In this document: piece by piece, positions 45,557 through 52,507 of the stretch
Layout: each line of letters opens with the position of its first letter
How positions within the stretch are numbered: the first letter of the stretch is position 1
DNA from: SIG622 sp045652245
Lineage (GTDB): Bacteria; Bacillota; Clostridia; Oscillospirales; CAG-382
Reading direction: 5' to 3'
Assembly: GCA_045652245.1 (NCBI GenBank)
Contig: JAZRTY010000038.1
Coordinates: forward strand, 1-63,552
DNA: 63,552 nt
Program-made: the position numbers and the translations under genes
Notes under the pieces: generated by a model
Databases searched by the model: none
The model's input: the letters and a program-made list of their open reading frames with translations, nothing else
Told to the model about the DNA's origin: nothing

Positions 45557-46251
45557 AGAATACCTCCAAGGAACCGTGTAAGTGTTTCTCTTACTGTCTT
45601 AATATAGGTTTTACTTATCGGAACGACAATTTCATTTTCCATAAAGATACTTTTTCTGTCATATCTTGTAATGTAATTCATATTGACAACAAAGCTCTTA
45701 TGGCACTTTAAAAAGGTCTGTTCGGGCAACTGATCCTCGATATCCACAAGGCTTACATAATGCTCTGCGCTGTTTCCGTCAAGCATTACGATTTTTGTCT
45801 TTTTTCTTGTACCCTCACAGTATACAATTTTACTTACCGTGAACTTTTCATAGCCGTTTTTTGTATGTATCGTTATAACATCCCGTTTTATGCTCTTTAC
45901 TGCCTTGTCTATTGCGTCGACAAAAAGCTCCTCATCAAAGTCTTTAGTCAGGAAATATGAATGAGTAACTTTGTATACTGCTCTGAAAAATTCCTCATTT
46001 TCCGAAACAAAAATTATGTTGGTTGAGCTGTTTTGCGCATTTACGATTTTTCCAACCTCTATACCGTCTCTTTTATCAAGCATAATATCAAGAAAAACTA
46101 TATCAAAGCTTTGCTTATGCAACTGTTTAATAAAGCTGTCACTTGTGCTGTACTCATAAACCCGGTATGCAACTTCAAGGTTTTTCTCAAGTAATGTCTT
46201 GATTTTCTCTATGTATAATTCTGTATCATCCAATATTGCTATTTTTACCAT
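45553..46251 (-). CDS. LytTR-family response regulator
   Basis: The 232-residue protein has a receiver domain (about 1-120; acidic DD at 8-9, phospho-acceptor Asp55 in IVFLDIML) and a C-terminal LytTR DNA-binding domain (about 130-230; KIVYCEGTRKKTKIV, FLKCHKSFVVNMNYI). LytTR proteins bind paired direct repeats two helical turns apart, and such a pair lies before the giant surface gene. The gene has no close ribosome site and no good promoter in the orientation seen. Upstream lies a segment flanked by inverted repeats with an outward-facing promoter. Confidence 0.88.
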   Translation of the reverse strand: MVKIAILDDTELYIEKIKTLLEKNLEVAYRVYEYSTSDSFIKQLHKQSFDIVFLDIMLDKRDGIEVGKIVNAQNSSTNIIFVSENEEFFRAVYKVTHSYFLTKDFDEELFVDAIDKAVKSIKRDVITIHTKNGYEKFTVSKIVYCEGTRKKTKIVMLDGNSAEHYVSLVDIEDQLPEQTFLKCHKSFVVNMNYITRYDRKSIFMENEIVVPISKTYIKTVRETLTRFLGGIL

Positions 46252-46262
46252 TTGACATCATG

Positions 46263-46302
46263 ATTGTGTATAGGATTTTTAAATACACAATATTTCTCCT
46301 TT
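46263..46302 (-). promoter_or_regulatory. Distant ribosome site bridged by a hairpin before the LytTR gene
   Basis: On the minus strand AAAGGAG (46296-46302) is some 45 nt from the ATG at 46251. Between them ATTGTGTAT pairs perfectly with ATACACAAT (46263-46291). Folding would bring AAAGGAG to about 15 nt from the regulator start, and nearer still to two out-of-frame ATG codons (46258, 46261). Confidence 0.5.
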
Positions 46303-46330
46303 GTGTTTTCCCCGGGACTTAGTATTTATA

Positions 46331-46348
46331 ACATAATTTGTATTATGT
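46331..46348 (+). repeat. Left inverted repeat of the switch
   Basis: ACATAATTTGTATTATGT is the exact reverse complement of 46579-46596. It is itself a dyad: ACATAAT, a 4-nt centre, ATTATGT. This is the form expected of a tyrosine-recombinase core site with an asymmetric spacer. Confidence 0.8.
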
Positions 46349-46389
46349 AATATTAAAAGTCAAAAATTTGAAGTTTTTTGACAATCAGT

Positions 46390-46405
46390 AAATGATGTAT
46401 CATTT
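46390..46405. repeat. 16-bp palindrome shared with the giant-gene leader
   Basis: AAATGATGTATCATTT occurs here and, identically, at 43913-43928 in the leader of the giant surface gene. Here it is followed by a T-run on the plus strand. It may be an operator or an RNA hairpin. Confidence 0.5.
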
Positions 46406-46420
46406 TTTTGGCAATTCTTT

Positions 46421-46453
46421 TAGAGCAATGTAAAAAAACGTTACATTGCTCTA
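46421..46453. other. Perfect 13-bp hairpin inside the switch
   Basis: TAGAGCAATGTAA pairs with TTACATTGCTCTA around a 7-nt loop. No T-run follows on either strand, so it is not a canonical terminator. It lies upstream of the internal promoter. Confidence 0.55.
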
Positions 46454-46502
46454 GTTAACTATATTAAAAATGACGAATTTTCGCAAAAGAGACATCTTAT
46501 CC

Positions 46503-46530
46503 TTGACAAAGTACTTTTTTATTGTATAAT
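46503..46530 (+). promoter_or_regulatory. Promoter inside the invertible segment
   Basis: TTGACA (46503-46508) and TATAAT (46525-46530) are 16 nt apart, near consensus. It now reads towards the 3' end of the convergent recombinase gene, with no sizeable gene of its own. An 8-codon frame (MYAILHFF, 46553-46579) follows but lacks good support. Confidence 0.8.
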
Positions 46531-46577
46531 GACTTTCTAAAAAGAAGTGGATATGTATGCTATTTTGCATTTTTTTT

Positions 46578-46604
46578 GACATAATACAAATTATGTCTTT
46601 TTTT
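46578..46604 (+). terminator. Right inverted repeat acting as terminator in this orientation
   Basis: GACATAAT pairs with ATTATGTC, followed by seven T, about 50 nt after the internal promoter. The T-run lies outside the segment. After inversion the same hairpin would be followed by TATAAATAC and would no longer terminate. Confidence 0.65.
46579..46596 (-). repeat. Right inverted repeat of the switch
   Basis: ACATAATACAAATTATGT is the exact reverse complement of the left copy at 46331-46348. Homology does not extend into either flank, so the repeat is precisely 18 bp. Confidence 0.8.
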
Positions 46605-47451
46605 ATGCCCTCATGCGAATAAGTCCAAGTTTCTGGATTTGCTGCTGATGGACTCTGCCACTTTCAATGGTATAAATTCGTGTTGTATTAACGCTTGTAT
46701 GCCCGAGAAGGTCTGCAAGACGGACTATATCCTTTTGCTGAGAGTAGAAGGTTCTTGCAAACAGATGACGAAGGTTATGGGGAAATACCTTACTTCGAGG
46801 GACCCTTGCACTCTCACACAGCTTCTTCATATCAGCCCAGATATTTGTTCTTGACAGTGGCTTACCGTTTCTTGAGACGAAAATGCTTCCTTCCTTTATC
46901 CCGATTTCCGAAATATACTCTCTCAGGATTTTGCAAAGGTCTGACGGTAATATCACAAGTCTGCTCTTACCCTTGCTTCGCACCTGTGCAGTCTTACTCC
47001 TTATTGCCTCGACGGTTATAAAGCGTAGCTCGGATATTCTTATACCACAGGAGCAGATTGTCTGCATAATATAGTAAAGTCGCTTGTTTTGCCTGTTTAG
47101 CGCTGCTGTGAGAAGTCGCTGGTATTCCATCTTTGTGAGTTCTCTTTCCTCATGGGAAAATATCTGTTTTTGTATTTTCAGAGTTTTTACCCGAAGTTCA
47201 TGCCACCCGGAAAAATCAAAAAAGCTGTTTATCGACGAAAGCATTGAATTCACACTTGAAAGCATATAGCTTCCTGTTATCTGTTCTTTATATGTGATGA
47301 TATCCTCCTTTCCTATTTCCCTGCTGCCGCACCAATTAAAAAACACCTTTATATCCCGAATATACTTTTCTATTGTCGCAGCGGATTTTTCTTCACAAAG
47401 AAGGTATTTTCTGAACTGTTCAATCTTTTCTTTTGTGATAATTCTCTTCAT
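46603..47451 (-). CDS. Tyrosine site-specific recombinase (putative DNA invertase)
   Basis: The 282-residue protein has an N-terminal SAM-like core-binding domain (about 8-85) and a catalytic domain with all expected residues: Arg138 in GIRISEL, Lys160/162 in RSKGKSR, His225 and Arg228 in HNLRH, His251 in LLGHTSVN, and Tyr260 in RIYTIES. The stop lies 6 nt beyond the right inverted repeat. That adjacency, and the absence of phage or transposon genes, point to a dedicated invertase. Start: AAAGGA lies 9 nt before the ATG at 47451; the ATG at 47469 lacks a ribosome site. Confidence 0.88.
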   Translation of the reverse strand: MKRIITKEKIEQFRKYLLCEEKSAATIEKYIRDIKVFFNWCGSREIGKEDIITYKEQITGSYMLSSVNSMLSSINSFFDFSGWHELRVKTLKIQKQIFSHEERELTKMEYQRLLTAALNRQNKRLYYIMQTICSCGIRISELRFITVEAIRSKTAQVRSKGKSRLVILPSDLCKILREYISEIGIKEGSIFVSRNGKPLSRTNIWADMKKLCESARVPRSKVFPHNLRHLFARTFYSQQKDIVRLADLLGHTSVNTTRIYTIESGRVHQQQIQKLGLIRMRA

Positions 47452-47541
47452 TTTAAAAATTCCTTTCATCTTGATAATATACTTAGCATATATTTTACCA
47501 CAAAATTATTAAAATGATTCGAAATTACAAAAAAAGCACAA

Positions 47542-47575
47542 AACAAAACCGAGTGAATTTTCACTCGGTTTTGTT
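47542..47575 (-). terminator. Terminator of the lipase/membrane protein pair
   Basis: A 16-bp perfect stem (AACAAAACCGAGTGAA with its complement) has a 2-nt centre; the actual loop will be larger. On the minus strand a T-rich run with seven T follows. Confidence 0.75.
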
Positions 47576-47576
47576 A

Positions 47577-48155
47577 CTATTTCCAGAACTCATACCACTT
47601 CTTCGGTACAAAGGTGTTTTCTATCGGCTCAGGAAGAGTATAACTTATAAGCTCGACATCACAAACCTGCCTGAAATCATCGTTATACCATTCAAAATAT
47701 ATTTTTGAATTGGTACGACAAACAAGTTTTGGTTTATCCGGTGGCTGTATATTCGGGTCGTCCATATAATATCCCGGCTCACCTATTTCAAGATACACCT
47801 CAATCCCGTCGGTTACAAAAAGAGGTATGTCCTGGTCATCTCTTGGTTTTTTCACATCTGTATTCTTCACATAAGATTCCCACGTAAGTGTTCTTGCCGA
47901 TGCGGTTTCTATTCCGTCATATTTACATACATATATTCCACTTGTCGTACACATTTCGCCATTGGTTTTATAAACTATCTCATACGGAAATTCGGCATGT
48001 CTTATTTCAGGGATATCAGGTTCCGGTGCAGTAATGCTAAATACAATAGGTATTGCAAACACTATACCCAAATAAGAAACAAATAGAATCGGGGGGATAA
48101 AAATTACTATAAACAAAATTATAATAACAATTTTTGCCACCTTTTTTGTTTTCAT
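47577..48155 (-). CDS. Membrane-anchored protein partnered with a lipase-like gene, unknown
   Basis: The 192-residue protein has one long hydrophobic segment (about 8-42) and an exported or cytosolic beta-rich domain ending in KKWYEFWK. The family was not recognised. The ATG overlaps the stop of the lipase-like gene (TAATG), so the two are translated together. A role as partner, inhibitor or immunity protein of the hydrolase is possible but unproven. Confidence 0.6.
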   Translation of the reverse strand: MKTKKVAKIVIIILFIVIFIPPILFVSYLGIVFAIPIVFSITAPEPDIPEIRHAEFPYEIVYKTNGEMCTTSGIYVCKYDGIETASARTLTWESYVKNTDVKKPRDDQDIPLFVTDGIEVYLEIGEPGYYMDDPNIQPPDKPKLVCRTNSKIYFEWYNDDFRQVCDVELISYTLPEPIENTFVPKKWYEFWK

Positions 48156-48949
48156 TATGTTATCTCCTTTTTGAGAATTTCAATTATTTTATCAATTCCG
48201 TGTCTGGAAAGTCTTTCCTTGAACGAAAGATCAGGTGCATTACTATTTTGCCCTATTGCTATTCTTTCGGCAGGTGTTTCAAACGGAATAAAACCAAGAT
48301 AATATTCCAACGCTTCCCCATCAACAACATACGATGTTATTTCACCATCGTATTCATCACCATCAAGTAAGTATGCGTTCAAATTTGCCTCTGCAGGATT
48401 GAAAAGTATAGCTCTTCTGTTTGTCGCAACTGCATTTGCTGCAGCTTCGGCACCACCCTTTGAGTGACCTACGAAGATTATGTTATCATTAGGATGCTCA
48501 TTAACGAATTTTTTTGCAAATTCAATAGAATCTCTCATATCTTGTGAATACCCGAATGGTTGTTTTATATTATTGCTCCAGTCATCCTTGAATTCTTTTC
48601 TATCTTCATCGGTTTTGAGCTTCGTTTCTGAACCTACATTCACCACAATGTAACATTCTTTTCCGTTAACAAGTTTTCTGAATACGGCAATATCTAAACC
48701 TTGGTCGTTCTGATATGAATCATTTGTTAAAACCCAATTTTCAATCCCGGTATCCTTTTCGTCAACAGTAATTCTTTCTCCGGGTGGAAATACTGAATAA
48801 GAATATTCAGTTAATTTAGCAACCTCTAAAGGAGTAGGATCAAATTTTTCATCAAGTCCGTTCTTGTCAGGGATGAAAACATAATTCTCCGGCTTTGTTG
48901 ATTTTTTCTTGTAATTATTTAAGTTAAAACTGTAGTTAAAATGTCTTAT
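48155..48949 (-). CDS. Alpha/beta-hydrolase (lipase-like) with an apparent ATA start codon
   Basis: The 264-residue protein has the nucleophile elbow VGHSKGGAEAAANA with Ser at about 163 and the conserved hydrophobic strand IIFVGH. A later HGIDKI could hold the catalytic His. The layout resembles Mbeg1-like/lipase-3 domains. A perfect AAGGAGG (48958-48964) sits 8 nt before an in-frame ATA at 48949, and stops lie just upstream. No ATG, GTG or TTG occurs until 48646, which would remove 101 residues of clearly protein-like sequence. The gene therefore uses AUA, or its ATG has mutated, or it is the remnant of a larger protein. No signal peptide. Confidence 0.6.
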   Translation of the reverse strand: MRHFNYSFNLNNYKKKSTKPENYVFIPDKNGLDEKFDPTPLEVAKLTEYSYSVFPPGERITVDEKDTGIENWVLTNDSYQNDQGLDIAVFRKLVNGKECYIVVNVGSETKLKTDEDRKEFKDDWSNNIKQPFGYSQDMRDSIEFAKKFVNEHPNDNIIFVGHSKGGAEAAANAVATNRRAILFNPAEANLNAYLLDGDEYDGEITSYVVDGEALEYYLGFIPFETPAERIAIGQNSNAPDLSFKERLSRHGIDKIIEILKKEIT

Positions 48950-49003
48950 TTTAGTTTCCTCCTTCTATCATATATTATTGACTAACATCTGTCAAGCACC
49001 CAT

Positions 49004-49036
49004 ATTATACTACAAAAGTGAATTTATACTGTAGTA
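49004..49036 (-). promoter_or_regulatory. Possible promoter and operator of the lipase-like gene
   Basis: On the minus strand TATAAT lies at 49004-49009. The dyad TACTACA (49008-49014) with TGTAGTA (49030-49036) overlaps it. An alternative TTGACA/TATGAT pair at 48967-48995 would start transcription inside the ribosome site and is less likely. Confidence 0.35.
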
Positions 49037-49051
49037 ATTTTATTTTAAATA

Positions 49052-49118
49052 AAAAACCCTTTGGAGAATGTCTGAAAAAGTTATAAAACTCAACATATGA
49101 CATCCCCAAAGGGTTTTT
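49052..49118. terminator. Large hairpin terminator of purC
   Basis: AAAAACCCTTTGG pairs with CCAAAGGGTTTTT around a loop of about 40 nt. T-runs exist on both strands. It lies 42 nt beyond the purC stop. Confidence 0.6.
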
Positions 49119-49159
49119 CAATTCACCGGTATAATCGGCAGTTTTATTTTGTAAAATAA

Positions 49160-49843
49160 TTATCTGTTAAGGATAAGCTTTGTAAGCTCAACAGGCTCTA
49201 CAATCTTTCCGTCCTTGTAAACACGCATATTTCCTGATGCAATTTCGTCGATAAGGATTACCTCGTCTCCGTTGTAGCCGAATTCAAACTTAATATCCCA
49301 AAGGTCAAGACCGATAGTTTTAAGGTCATCCGCTACAATTTTTGTAATCTTAAGAGTCTGTTCCTTCATGCTTGCAAACATTTCTTCGCTCATAACTCCG
49401 AGAGCTGCAAGACCTTCACTTGTTACAAGCGGGTCGCCCTTTGCGTCATTCTTGAAGGTACATTCAACATTGCCACCTTCAAGGGGGGTACCGTCTTCGA
49501 TATATTCGCCGTATCTTCTGATAAAGCTACCTGTCGCAACAAGTCTGCAGATTACTTCAAGTCCGTGGCCGAATACCTTTCCGGGAAGAACCTCCATTGT
49601 AGCTTCGTCAACATTGGCACTTACATAATGAGTCTTTATTCCTGCCTTATGAAGCATCTCGAAATAATACACAGAGGTACGGAGATTTGCCTTACCGATA
49701 CCCTCAATTGTAAGACCTACAGAATTTTCGCCGGGATCGAACACACCGTCTTTTCCTGTGCAATCATCTTTGAACTTGAGCATTACATTACCGTTGTCGA
49801 GGCTGTACACGTCTTTTGTTTTACCTTCATAGACCTTTTTCAT
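49160..49843 (-). CDS. purC: Phosphoribosylaminoimidazole-succinocarboxamide synthase
   Basis: The 227-residue protein is the usual length for bacterial SAICAR synthetase. Signature segments are YEGKTKDVY at the N-terminus, LEVICRLVATGSFIRRYG, and the C-terminal LWDIKFEFGY with VILIDEIASGNMRVY. It joins aspartate to CAIR in purine synthesis in the cytosol. It stands alone, away from other pur genes. Start: GGGAG lies 6 nt before the ATG at 49843, and a conserved hairpin precedes it; the longer frame to 49915 crosses that hairpin. Confidence 0.95.
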   Translation of the reverse strand: MKKVYEGKTKDVYSLDNGNVMLKFKDDCTGKDGVFDPGENSVGLTIEGIGKANLRTSVYYFEMLHKAGIKTHYVSANVDEATMEVLPGKVFGHGLEVICRLVATGSFIRRYGEYIEDGTPLEGGNVECTFKNDAKGDPLVTSEGLAALGVMSEEMFASMKEQTLKITKIVADDLKTIGLDLWDIKFEFGYNGDEVILIDEIASGNMRVYKDGKIVEPVELTKLILNR

Positions 49844-49882
49844 AATAATCTCCCATCTCGCCACATTCAGGCGGAACAAATT
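49844..49882 (-). promoter_or_regulatory. Conserved hairpin leader, copy 1 (purC)
   Basis: On the minus strand TTTGTTCCGCC, a loop, GGCG, then GATGGGAGATTATTATG leads directly into the start codon. CGCC (49870-49873) pairs with GGCG (49859-49862). The same layout precedes the genes at 54274 and 62433. Confidence 0.55.
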
Positions 49883-50026
49883 TAAAATTAATTCCTTATT
49901 TGTGTAGTATATCACATTTTATGTAAAAATTCAATAGTTCTCGAAAAAAAAACCTAATTTTTCAAAATAAAACAAAAAATCACCTTCTATTATTTCCTCT
50001 TTTGTTACTGAAAAACAAAAAAACTC

Positions 50027-50055
50027 TTGATTATTTTCAAAATTCGGTATATAAT
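50027..50055 (+). promoter_or_regulatory. Promoter of galM
   Basis: TTGATT (50027-50032) and TATAAT (50050-50055) have ideal 17-nt spacing. Confidence 0.65.
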
Positions 50056-50088
50056 GTTTATATTAAGAAATCATATTGGAGGAAAATT

Positions 50089-51129
50089 ATGAAAATAACA
50101 AAAGCACTTTTCGGCAAACTATCCGGCAAGGACGTTTATATCTACACTATGTCAAACGACACAATAACTGCAAAGGTTCTCTCATACGGCGGAACGCTGC
50201 AGAGCCTTATCGTTGACGGAAAGGATCTTGTTTGCGGCTACGATACTCTTGAAGGCTACACAAGCAGTGCAGAATTTCACGGCGCACTCGTAGGAAGATA
50301 TGCAAACAGAATCGCAAAGGGTAAGTTCACACTTGACGGTGTTGAATATACCCTTGCAACAAATGATGGTGAAAACCACCTTCACGGAGGCACTGTCGGC
50401 TTTGACAAGAGAATCTGGAACGTTACACAGGCCAAGGCTGACGAGGAAAAGATTACTCTTGTTCTTGAAATTTTCAGCCCGGATATGGAGGAGGGCTATC
50501 CCGGAAATCTGAATGTAAAAGCAACCTATACCCTCTCGGGCAGAGATTTCTCGATAAGATACGAAGCTGTTTCCGACAAGAAAACAACCATCAATCTCAC
50601 AAACCACTCATACTTCAACATGAACGGAATTGCAAGTGGCGACAGTATAGAAAATCAGGAGCTTGCAATTTTTGCAGATACCTTCTCGGAAGTTGATTCC
50701 ACTCTTATCCCCACAAACGATGCACCGGTTGCAGGTACACCCTTTGATTTTACTGTTGCAAAGAAGGTAGGTACTGACATTGACGATACAACTCATCCTC
50801 AGATTGTAATCGGTGGTGGTTACGACCACAACTTTAATCTTTCAGGTGAAGAATATATAGATTTCCACGGAAAACAGCTTCGTTATGCTGCAATGTTTGC
50901 AGGAAGTCCTCTCAAGATGCACCTTTACACAAACTGCCCTGCTATTCAGTTCTATTCAGGTAACGGAATTGCCTTTGAAGGACATCCCTTCAAAGGGGGT
51001 GTAGAAAAGACAAAGCGTCTTGCTCTCTGCCTTGAAACACAGTTTGCTCCCAACAGTCCGAACAAGGGTGCTTCCTTCTTCGACGCAGGTGAAAAGTATG
51101 ACTATACAACCCTTTTGAGATTTGAATAA
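50089..51129 (+). CDS. galM: Aldose 1-epimerase (galactose mutarotase)
   Basis: The 346-residue protein has the catalytic His region NLTNHSYFN, the general-base Glu in LCLETQFAPNSPN, and the conserved NRIAKGKFTLDG and ENHLHGG segments. It interconverts alpha and beta anomers of aldoses in the cytosol. Start: GGAGG lies 7 nt before the ATG at 50089. It is a single-gene transcript with its own promoter and terminator. Confidence 0.93.
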   Translation: MKITKALFGKLSGKDVYIYTMSNDTITAKVLSYGGTLQSLIVDGKDLVCGYDTLEGYTSSAEFHGALVGRYANRIAKGKFTLDGVEYTLATNDGENHLHGGTVGFDKRIWNVTQAKADEEKITLVLEIFSPDMEEGYPGNLNVKATYTLSGRDFSIRYEAVSDKKTTINLTNHSYFNMNGIASGDSIENQELAIFADTFSEVDSTLIPTNDAPVAGTPFDFTVAKKVGTDIDDTTHPQIVIGGGYDHNFNLSGEEYIDFHGKQLRYAAMFAGSPLKMHLYTNCPAIQFYSGNGIAFEGHPFKGGVEKTKRLALCLETQFAPNSPNKGASFFDAGEKYDYTTLLRFE

Positions 51130-51154
51130 TTCAGGTTAATCTAATAAATATTAG

Positions 51155-51187
51155 GAAAAGCGGCAGTTCTGCCGTTTTTCTTTTTTT
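51155..51187 (+). terminator. Terminator of galM
   Basis: AAAAGCGGCAG and CTGCCGTTTTT form a stem around TT, followed by CTTTTTTT. Confidence 0.75.
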
Positions 51188-51197
51188 GTATAATAAA

Positions 51198-51248
51198 CAC
51201 CTCATCAGTCTCGCTATGCTCGACAGCTTCCCATCAAGGGGAAGCCTA
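51198..51248. repeat. Dispersed hairpin repeat, fullest copy
   Basis: The sequence runs from ACCTCATCAG to AGCTTCCC, ATCAA, GGGGAAGCCT. A truncated copy lies at 57701-57717 and a hairpin of the same kind at 58801-58827. Small palindromic repeats of this type are common between genes in gut Oscillospirales; that comparison is from memory. Confidence 0.5.
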
Positions 51249-51256
51249 TACATTTT

Positions 51257-52351
51257 TTATTTTCCGAAAATATTATTCAGAAGCTCGCCCCCTATTTTCT
51301 CAACAACCGAATAATCCGTAACATCATAATACAGCTTTTCTATATCGTCATGCAGCTTTCCGGCTATCGCAAGCTCTCGCAAGGCTCCGTCAAGCAATAC
51401 CTTCTTTGATTTTTCGGCATATTTCAAGAACACCTTTTGCTTACGGTACCTGTCTGTATCACAAAATCTTGCACAGTTGATAATTTTATAATCTGCCTGT
51501 TGTCTGTCAAGGGTTCTTGCGTATTCGTCGTCGTAAAGTGTAAAGGAGGTTTTTATACTGTCAATATAAATCCCCGAAACAAAGTCCGGCTCAAGCACGT
51601 CAAGCGCCGCAGTAAAACCGATTTTGCGTTTTTCAAGCTCAGAACGCAGATGTTCAAAATAATACCTTGCAATTCCTGCAAAATCCTTTATAAAGTATTT
51701 ATTCTGTGCAAAATTTTCAAAGGTAAACAGATGAACACTGCCGGAGCCTCCCTTGCAATCGGTAAAAACCTCACAGTATTCTCCGTTTCCCTGCTTTATC
51801 CGAAGACTTGAGCAAATTCTTTCCACATTACGTTCAAGCTTGTTTTCGAGCAGGTATTTAGCAACACAGCTATCTATTACCGAATTTGCACTCGCAGCAG
51901 ACGAAAGATACGCATATGCTTTATTAAAACAGGCCTTTTTATTTTTTGTCAGCTCCCGTACCTTTTCATTTATCGTGCTTGCCCTCTCTATATCCCAGGC
52001 GTCCCCGAGATTTACTATATTTTCGCAAACTGCAGGATATGTCGGGTCTTTGGTATGTGGTGCCGTTCCGTCAAGTACTGCTGTCGACAATTCAGGAATT
52101 ATTACACCGTCAAGGGATGTCGGACTTTGTGAGCAATAGTAAATTTCGCTTGAATACCCAAGTGTTTTCGCTTTCTGCGCAATTCTTTTCATCAGTGTGC
52201 TTTTCCCGCATCCCGGCCCTCCTTTTAGTATATATATTTTTTCATATCGTTCAGGGGAAAATATCTTGTCAAAAAGGCTGAAAAATCCGTCTGATGTATT
52301 AGCTGCAGCAAAATATTCAATTTGCGGTATGTTCTCGCATTGTGCCTTCAT
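51257..52351 (-). CDS. P-loop ATP-binding protein, PRK06851-like
   Basis: The 364-residue protein has an N-terminal Walker A GGPGCGKST (about 46-54) with YILKG before it, then a region rich in helices. A second, weaker nucleotide-binding-like half starts around HLFTFENF (about 222). It resembles the uncharacterised clostridial ATPases once labelled PRK06851, sometimes linked to sporulation. Start: GGAGG lies 5 nt before the ATG at 52351; the ATG at 52369 lacks a site. It is a single gene, and its function is unknown. Confidence 0.6.
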   Translation of the reverse strand: MKAQCENIPQIEYFAAANTSDGFFSLFDKIFSPERYEKIYILKGGPGCGKSTLMKRIAQKAKTLGYSSEIYYCSQSPTSLDGVIIPELSTAVLDGTAPHTKDPTYPAVCENIVNLGDAWDIERASTINEKVRELTKNKKACFNKAYAYLSSAASANSVIDSCVAKYLLENKLERNVERICSSLRIKQGNGEYCEVFTDCKGGSGSVHLFTFENFAQNKYFIKDFAGIARYYFEHLRSELEKRKIGFTAALDVLEPDFVSGIYIDSIKTSFTLYDDEYARTLDRQQADYKIINCARFCDTDRYRKQKVFLKYAEKSKKVLLDGALRELAIAGKLHDDIEKLYYDVTDYSVVEKIGGELLNNIFGK

Positions 52352-52460
52352 AAGCTCCTCCATATTCATTCGGTATATAAAAATTATACCCCGTTTTTCC
52401 CGGAATACATTATTATTGTATGTAGATATTTGTGATTTGACAATTTTTCAATAAAATTTA

Positions 52461-52487
52461 AGGAGCTGCCTCTTTGTGGCAGCTCCT
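52461..52487. terminator. Terminator after the SGNH esterase gene
   Basis: AAGGAGCTGCC pairs perfectly with GGCAGCTCCTT around a short loop, 21 nt beyond the stop at 52508. Confidence 0.65.
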
Positions 52488-52507
52488 TTGTGCTGTTTAT
52501 TTAAGTT

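Larger units (their letters stand above)
46331..46596. other. Putative invertible promoter switch
   Basis: A 230-bp segment (46349-46578) lies between perfect 18-bp inverted repeats. It contains a strong TTGACA/TATAAT promoter pointing right, a 16-bp palindrome and a 13-bp perfect hairpin. A tyrosine recombinase gene abuts it on the right and a LytTR regulator lies on the left. Inversion would turn the promoter towards the regulator. Such arrangements are known in Clostridia, for example the RecV-controlled switches of Clostridioides difficile. As displayed, the switch is in the OFF orientation. This entry also accounts for most of the 350-bp gene-free stretch 46252-46602. Confidence 0.75.

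Noticed and set aside
46553..46579. Eight-codon frame after the internal promoter of the switch
   Set aside because: The ribosome site is poor and the frame ends inside the inverted repeat. It is too short to support as a gene.
46331..46596. Reading the two 18-bp elements only as twin operators
   Set aside because: They are dyads and could bind a regulator, but exact inverse orientation, the enclosed promoter and the abutting recombinase favour recombination sites. The alternative is kept open in the tests.
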